Source: Desulfovibrio sp. (lineage in GTDB: Bacteria; Desulfobacterota; Desulfovibrionia; Desulfovibrionales; Desulfovibrionaceae). From it: 10,000 nt of DNA. Shown here one piece after another: positions 6,720 to 10,000 of the stretch. A program made the translations under genes and the position numbers. The stretch covers positions 1-10,000 of the forward strand of contig JAIWOE010000018.1 in assembly GCA_020217165.1 (NCBI GenBank), read 5' to 3'. Position 1 is the stretch's first letter. Each line of letters opens with the position of its first letter. The notes below the pieces were generated by a model that worked only from the letters and a program-made list of their open reading frames with translations, had not been told where the DNA came from and made no database searches.

Positions 6720-6723
6720 CTCC

Positions 6724-7332
6724 ATGTCCAGCACACTGCCCGGGCCCTTGCATGTTCTGGTGACGGAGCTGGCCAGCCTGCCGGGACTGGGGCCCAAATC
6801 CGCCCTGCGGCTGGCCCTGACCCTGCTCAAATGGCCCGAGGCGCGCACGCGCAACCTGGGCACGGCCATCCACGAGCTGCGAGACCGCCTGGCCATCTGC
6901 TCGCGCTGTGGCGGCCTGGCGGACCGGGATCCGTGCGAGCTGTGCGGGGATCCCCGCCGCGATCCGGCCGTGCTGTGCATTCTGGCCGAATGGGACAGCC
7001 TCCTGGCCATCGAATCCGGCGGGTTCTTTCCGGGCACGTACCTCATTCTGGGCGGGCTCATCGCCCCCCTGGACGGCGTGGCCGCGGCGGATCTGGAGCT
7101 GGACAGGCTCACGCGGCGTCTGGCCGAGGGGCAGGTCCGGGAGGTGGTGCTGGCCCTGGGCACCACCCTGGAGGCGGAGAACACCGCCAGTTACCTCAAG
7201 AATCTGCTGGCCAGGGAGTTTCCTCACGTGCGCGTCACCCGGCTGGCCCAGGGCATGCCCCTGGGTGCGGAAGTGAAATACATGGACAAGGAGACCCTGC
7301 GCCAGTCCCTGAACTACCGGCAGGAGTTCTAG
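6724..7332 (+). CDS. recR: Recombination mediator protein RecR
   Basis: A 202-residue protein of normal RecR size, which with RecO and RecF loads RecA onto SSB-coated gapped DNA. Order: helix-hairpin-helix (LASLPGLGPKSALRLAL, 16-32); C4 zinc finger CSRC...CELC with cysteines 59, 62, 71 and 74, followed by GDPRRD; Toprim domain from about 82 (LCILAEWDSLLAIE...LILGGLIAPLDG); Walker-B-like LALGTTLEAENTASYL; and the C-terminal RLAQGMPLGAE...YMDKETL. Two Toprim positions differ from the common VVEEPRDV pattern: alanine 88 where glutamate is usual and serine 92 where aspartate is usual. The start overlaps no gene but sits 4 bases after ybaB with only a weak ribosome site, consistent with translational coupling. 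Confidence 0.95.
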   Translation: MSSTLPGPLHVLVTELASLPGLGPKSALRLALTLLKWPEARTRNLGTAIHELRDRLAICSRCGGLADRDPCELCGDPRRDPAVLCILAEWDSLLAIESGGFFPGTYLILGGLIAPLDGVAAADLELDRLTRRLAEGQVREVVLALGTTLEAENTASYLKNLLAREFPHVRVTRLAQGMPLGAEVKYMDKETLRQSLNYRQEF

Positions 7333-7334
7333 CC

Positions 7335-8345
7335 GTGCGTACCTTTGTGTTCCTGCCGCCCCTGGCCCGGGGCTCCGGCGGCCTGGCCGTGCTCAGGGCC
7401 CTGGTGCGCACCCTGCACGCCGCCGGGCACGAGGCCTTTGGCGTGCTGCGGGAGACGCAGGAGGAAACCGCGGACTTCCCCTGCCTGCCCTGGGATCAGG
7501 CCCTGCCCGCGCCGCAGGATCTCTGGCTGGTGCCCGAGGGCTGGCCCAACGCCCTGGCCCCGGGCCTGCATGCCGGGGCGCGGTGCGTGGTCTGGGTGCA
7601 GAATCACGGCATGCTGTTCTCCTCCCTGCCTGAGGGCGTAAGCTGGGACCGGCTGCCGGTGCATTTTCTGGCCATCTCCGCCCCGGTGGCGCGGTTCATC
7701 AAGGACGTGCTGGGCCAGGAAGCCCCCATCCTGCGGCCCGCCGTGGACGGCACTGTGTTTTTTCCGTCGGATGCCCCCCGGCAGGGGACTGCCGGGGAAT
7801 TGCGCATCGCCTGGATGCCCCGCAAGAACAAGGCCCTGGGCCAGCAGATCCAGGCCGCCCTGGCCCACCGTCTGCAAAAAACGCCGGCCCTGCGCGGCCG
7901 CGTGGTCTGGGAGCCGGTGCACGGGCTGGACCAGCAGGGCGTGGCCCAGGCGTTGCGGCGCAGTCAGCTCTTTCTGGCCACGGGCTTTCCCGAGGGCTGC
8001 CCCCTGCCGCCCCTGGAGGCCATGGCCAGCGGCTGCCTGGTGACGGGCTTCGCCGGCCATGGCGGATGGGACTACCTGCGCCAAGCCTGGGACGACCTGC
8101 CGGGACCCTGGTTTGAGTCCCACCCCGGCGCGCCGGGCAATGCCCTTGTGGCCCCGGATGGCGACGTGCTCGCCGCCACCCTGGCCCTGGAACAAGCCCT
8201 GCGCTGGCATGCCAAGGGCGATGCCCGCCTGGCTCCGGCCCTGGCCGCGGCCCGGGACACGGCAGCCCGGTACGCCCCCGCTGTGTTTGATCAGACAGCC
8301 GTGGCCCTCTGGACCAGGGCGGCTGGCGGCGAGGTGTTTTGCTGA
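7335..8345 (+). CDS. Glycosyltransferase, GT4-like (family 1)
   Basis: A 336-residue protein that looks like a small GT-B glycosyltransferase, which would transfer a sugar from a nucleotide-sugar donor. The N-terminus (VRTFVFLPPLARGSGGLAVL) has the Gly-rich acceptor-side loop of GT4 enzymes. The C-terminal half has GFPEGCPLPPLEAMASGCLV, with the E-x7-E pair at E220 and E228 that contacts the donor, then the FAGHGGWDYL loop. The middle has AISAPVARFIKDVLG and an LRPAVDGTVFFP segment typical of the inter-domain linker. The start is a GTG with CAGGAG at 7321-7326, eight bases upstream and inside the end of recR, so it is probably co-translated; the stop is 1 base before the next start. Donor, acceptor and pathway (LPS, glycoprotein or other) are unknown. 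No signal peptide; likely cytoplasmic. Confidence 0.75.
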   Translation: MRTFVFLPPLARGSGGLAVLRALVRTLHAAGHEAFGVLRETQEETADFPCLPWDQALPAPQDLWLVPEGWPNALAPGLHAGARCVVWVQNHGMLFSSLPEGVSWDRLPVHFLAISAPVARFIKDVLGQEAPILRPAVDGTVFFPSDAPRQGTAGELRIAWMPRKNKALGQQIQAALAHRLQKTPALRGRVVWEPVHGLDQQGVAQALRRSQLFLATGFPEGCPLPPLEAMASGCLVTGFAGHGGWDYLRQAWDDLPGPWFESHPGAPGNALVAPDGDVLAATLALEQALRWHAKGDARLAPALAAARDTAARYAPAVFDQTAVALWTRAAGGEVFC

Positions 8346-8346
8346 G

Positions 8347-9189
8347 ATGTCCAAGAAAAAAAAGCAGGATCGCCCCACGCCGGATACCCTTCGACTCCCC
8401 TGCGTGGGGGTGGAAAGCCACGCGCACCTGGATTTCGAGCCCCTGGCCCTGGAGCTCCCGGCCGTACTGGCCCGCGCCCGCGCCGCCGGGGTGGACCGGC
8501 TGATGCAGATATTTTTGGGGCCGGAGGCCTACCGAAAGGCCGTGGCCCTGTTCCACCCCCACGAGCAGGTGGACTTCACCATCGGCGTGCACCCCAATCA
8601 TGCCGGGGAGTGCACCGACGAGGCCCTGGCGGCCATGGAAGCCATCTGCCGGCAGGACGGTCGCATCAAGGGCATTGGCGAGATCGGTCTGGATTTCTAT
8701 TGGAACCGCGTGGACCCGGCGGTGCAGCGCACGGCCTTTGCCGCCCAGCTGGAGCTGGCCCGCACCCTGGAGCTACCGGTGGTCATCCATTCCCGGGATG
8801 CCCATGCCGAGGCCGTGGCCATGCTCAAGGACCTGGGCTTTGCCCACCGGCCCGTGCTCTGGCACTGCTTCGGGGGCGACGTGGACCAGGCCAGGGAGGT
8901 GGTGGCCGCGGGCTGGCACCTCTCCATCCCCGGCCCGGTGACCTATTCCAGAAACGCCGCCTTGCGCGAGGCCGTGGCTGCCGTGCCCCTGCAGCGGCTC
9001 ATGCTGGAGACGGATTGTCCCTATCTGACCCCTGACCCCTGGCGCGGCACCACCAACGAGCCGGCCCTGATGGCCTTTACCGCCGTGGAAGTGGCCCGCT
9101 GCAAGGCCATGGACCCGGCGGAACTGTGGGCCGCCACGGGCCAGACGGCCCGGGAATTCTTCGGCCTGCCGGCCTGCCCGGCACCCTGA
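8347..9189 (+). CDS. TatD family metal-dependent hydrolase (YcfH-like)
   Basis: A 280-residue TIM-barrel amidohydrolase-fold protein with the full set of TatD metal ligands: H25 and H27 in ESHAHLD, E112 in GIGEIGLDF, H148 in VIHSRDA, H173 in WHCFGGD and D223 in LETDCPYL. The region after it, TPDPWRGTTNEP, is characteristic of the YcfH/TatD branch. Members act as 3'-5' exonucleases or DNases, or as D-aminoacyl-tRNA deacylase-like enzymes; which applies cannot be decided here. The protein has a lysine-rich, roughly 17-residue N-terminal extension (MSKKKKQ) before the barrel, longer than E. coli YcfH. The start is 1 base after the glycosyltransferase stop with GAGGTG upstream, so it is likely in the same transcript. 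ftsY begins 66 bp downstream. Confidence 0.92.
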   Translation: MSKKKKQDRPTPDTLRLPCVGVESHAHLDFEPLALELPAVLARARAAGVDRLMQIFLGPEAYRKAVALFHPHEQVDFTIGVHPNHAGECTDEALAAMEAICRQDGRIKGIGEIGLDFYWNRVDPAVQRTAFAAQLELARTLELPVVIHSRDAHAEAVAMLKDLGFAHRPVLWHCFGGDVDQAREVVAAGWHLSIPGPVTYSRNAALREAVAAVPLQRLMLETDCPYLTPDPWRGTTNEPALMAFTAVEVARCKAMDPAELWAATGQTAREFFGLPACPAP

Positions 9190-9197
9190 GATCGAGA

Positions 9198-9233
9198 GAC
9201 TGGCGAGTCTGGCAAGTCTGGCAAGACTGGTGA
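9198..9233 (+). repeat. Four 9-bp tandem repeats in the tatD-ftsY gap
   Basis: GACTGGCGA, GTCTGGCAA, GTCTGGCAA and GACTGGTGA stand head to tail and fill over half of the 66-bp gap. They end 10 bases before the GGAGG of the ftsY ribosome site. No palindromic stem or promoter boxes are evident. The role is unknown. Confidence 0.8.
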
Positions 9234-9255
9234 GACGGTGCCTGGAGGAGCAAGC

Positions 9256-10000
9256 ATGGCGTTTTTTTCCAAGATCAAGCGATTGTGGTCCAAGGAGCAG
9301 CCGGCCGAGGCCGTCCCGGCAGACGTCATCCCGGCAGATGTCGTTTCTGCAGACGTCGTTTCTGCAGACGCGCCGGAGGCAGTGGGCGCTGCCCCAGCAC
9401 CGGAGCCCGGCTCCCAGCCGCTGCATGCGGTGGAAGACACCTTCGAATTCAGCAGCGATACGCCGGAGGTGAAGGCCCAGCCGGAGCAGCCCGCATGGCA
9501 GGCTGCCCTGGCCCTGGCCCTGCGGCAGGCCGAGCCGCGGCTCTCGGTCTGGTTGTCCCTGATCCTGGAAGGCCACGAGAAGGCCTCCCCCGAGCTGTGG
9601 GACCGCTTGGCCTTCCTCTTTCAGGCCCTGGAAGCCCCCGAGGCCGAAGCCCGCGCCTTCATCGCGTCCTTCACCAAATGGCTGGACGACATGGAGTACG
9701 TCCGGGTCAAGGACTTCCGCTCGGAACTGCAGTATCGCCTGGCCCTGGCCCTGGAGCTGGAGGACGAGGAGGACGAGCGTTCCCGGCTGTTCATCAAGCT
9801 CTCGGAATCCATTCAGAAAACCCGCGAGCAGCTCACGCGGCAGCTCAATGTGCTCTTCACGTCCCACGATGCCCTCACCGAGGCCTTCTGGGAGGAGCTG
9901 GAGGAAGTGCTCATCATGGCCGACGTGGGGGTGGAGGCCGCCACCACCCTGACCACGGCCCTCAAGGAACGCGCCCGCGCTCAGGGCGTGACCGATCCTG
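9256..10000 (+). CDS. ftsY: Signal recognition particle receptor FtsY, N-terminal 248 codons (runs off the right edge)
   Basis: FtsY is the membrane-associated GTPase that receives ribosome-nascent chains from SRP for co-translational insertion at the Sec/YidC machinery. The start ATG has GGAGGAG at 9244-9250 five bases upstream, an excellent ribosome site. Residues 1-10 (MAFFSKIKRLW) form a short basic amphipathic stretch suited to membrane contact. An acidic, Ala/Pro-rich region with repeats follows (to about 78). Next comes an unusual helical segment of about 100 residues (80-183), rich in Leu, Ala and Glu. The N domain then begins near SESIQKTREQLTRQLNVLF and continues with FWEELEEVLIMADVGVEAA, the diagnostic FtsY/SRP54 N-domain helices. 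The GTPase G domain lies beyond the window. Confidence 0.95.
   Translation, partial: MAFFSKIKRLWSKEQPAEAVPADVIPADVVSADVVSADAPEAVGAAPAPEPGSQPLHAVEDTFEFSSDTPEVKAQPEQPAWQAALALALRQAEPRLSVWLSLILEGHEKASPELWDRLAFLFQALEAPEAEARAFIASFTKWLDDMEYVRVKDFRSELQYRLALALELEDEEDERSRLFIKLSESIQKTREQLTRQLNVLFTSHDALTEAFWEELEEVLIMADVGVEAATTLTTALKERARAQGVTDP
9304..9369 (+). repeat. 15-bp tandem repeats in the acidic N-terminal region of ftsY
   Basis: GCAGACGTCATCCCG, GCAGATGTCGTTTCT and GCAGACGTCGTTTCT stand in tandem (9319-9363), preceded by a degenerate copy (9304-9318, AEAVP) and followed by a partial GCAGAC. They encode A-D-V-(I/V)-(P/S), extending the acidic disordered part of FtsY in frame. Confidence 0.8.

Noticed and set aside
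8773..9867. 364-residue minus-strand frame over tatD and ftsY
   Set aside because: Crosses two well-supported genes on the other strand and has no recognisable motif.

Overview
The window is about 10 kb of GC-rich bacterial chromosome. All of its genes are bacterial, and most are housekeeping. Strong C/G preference at third codon positions, Shine-Dalgarno sites of the AGGAG type, and the style of the RecR, DnaX and FtsY proteins would fit a high-GC sulfate-reducing deltaproteobacterium (Desulfovibrio-like). That placement is an inference from protein character, not from a database match. There are no mobile elements, phage genes, CRISPR arrays, tRNAs or rRNAs.

Region 1 (1-2624) holds the 5' end of an FAD-dependent oxidoreductase (minus strand, running off the left edge). 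It is divergent from a complete DMT/EamA-family transporter (plus). The transporter converges, with only 12 bp between stop codons, on a complete MATE-family efflux protein (minus).

Region 2 (2625-3523) is about 900 bp without an intact gene, and is the most unusual part. Its minus strand still encodes the C-terminal part of an ArgP/LysG-type LysR regulator. Immediately next to it, the plus strand encodes the C-terminal third of a LysE/ArgO-type basic amino-acid exporter. In other bacteria these two genes form a divergent regulator/exporter pair. Here both 5' ends and the shared promoter region are missing, the two 3' ends abut head to head at about 3096-3099, and each remnant also needs one missing base to restore its frame. 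The tail of the dead exporter frame runs into a probable promoter and a 16/18-matching AT-rich palindrome in front of ilvE.

Region 3 (3524-10000) is a plus-strand run: ilvE (branched-chain aminotransferase), dnaX (DNA polymerase III tau/gamma), the ybaB-recR pair (nucleoid-associated protein and recombination mediator), a GT4-like glycosyltransferase, a TatD/YcfH-type metal-dependent hydrolase, and the first 248 codons of ftsY (SRP receptor). Spacing is very tight from ybaB to tatD (4, 2 and 1 bp), which suggests one transcript with coupled translation. dnaX and ftsY carry in-frame tandem repeats (12-, 9- and 15-bp units) in their disordered linkers, and another 9-bp tandem repeat fills most of the tatD-ftsY gap.

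I found no convincing novel multi-gene system. The noteworthy items are the decayed argP-lysE locus, the ilvE control region and the cluster of short tandem repeats.
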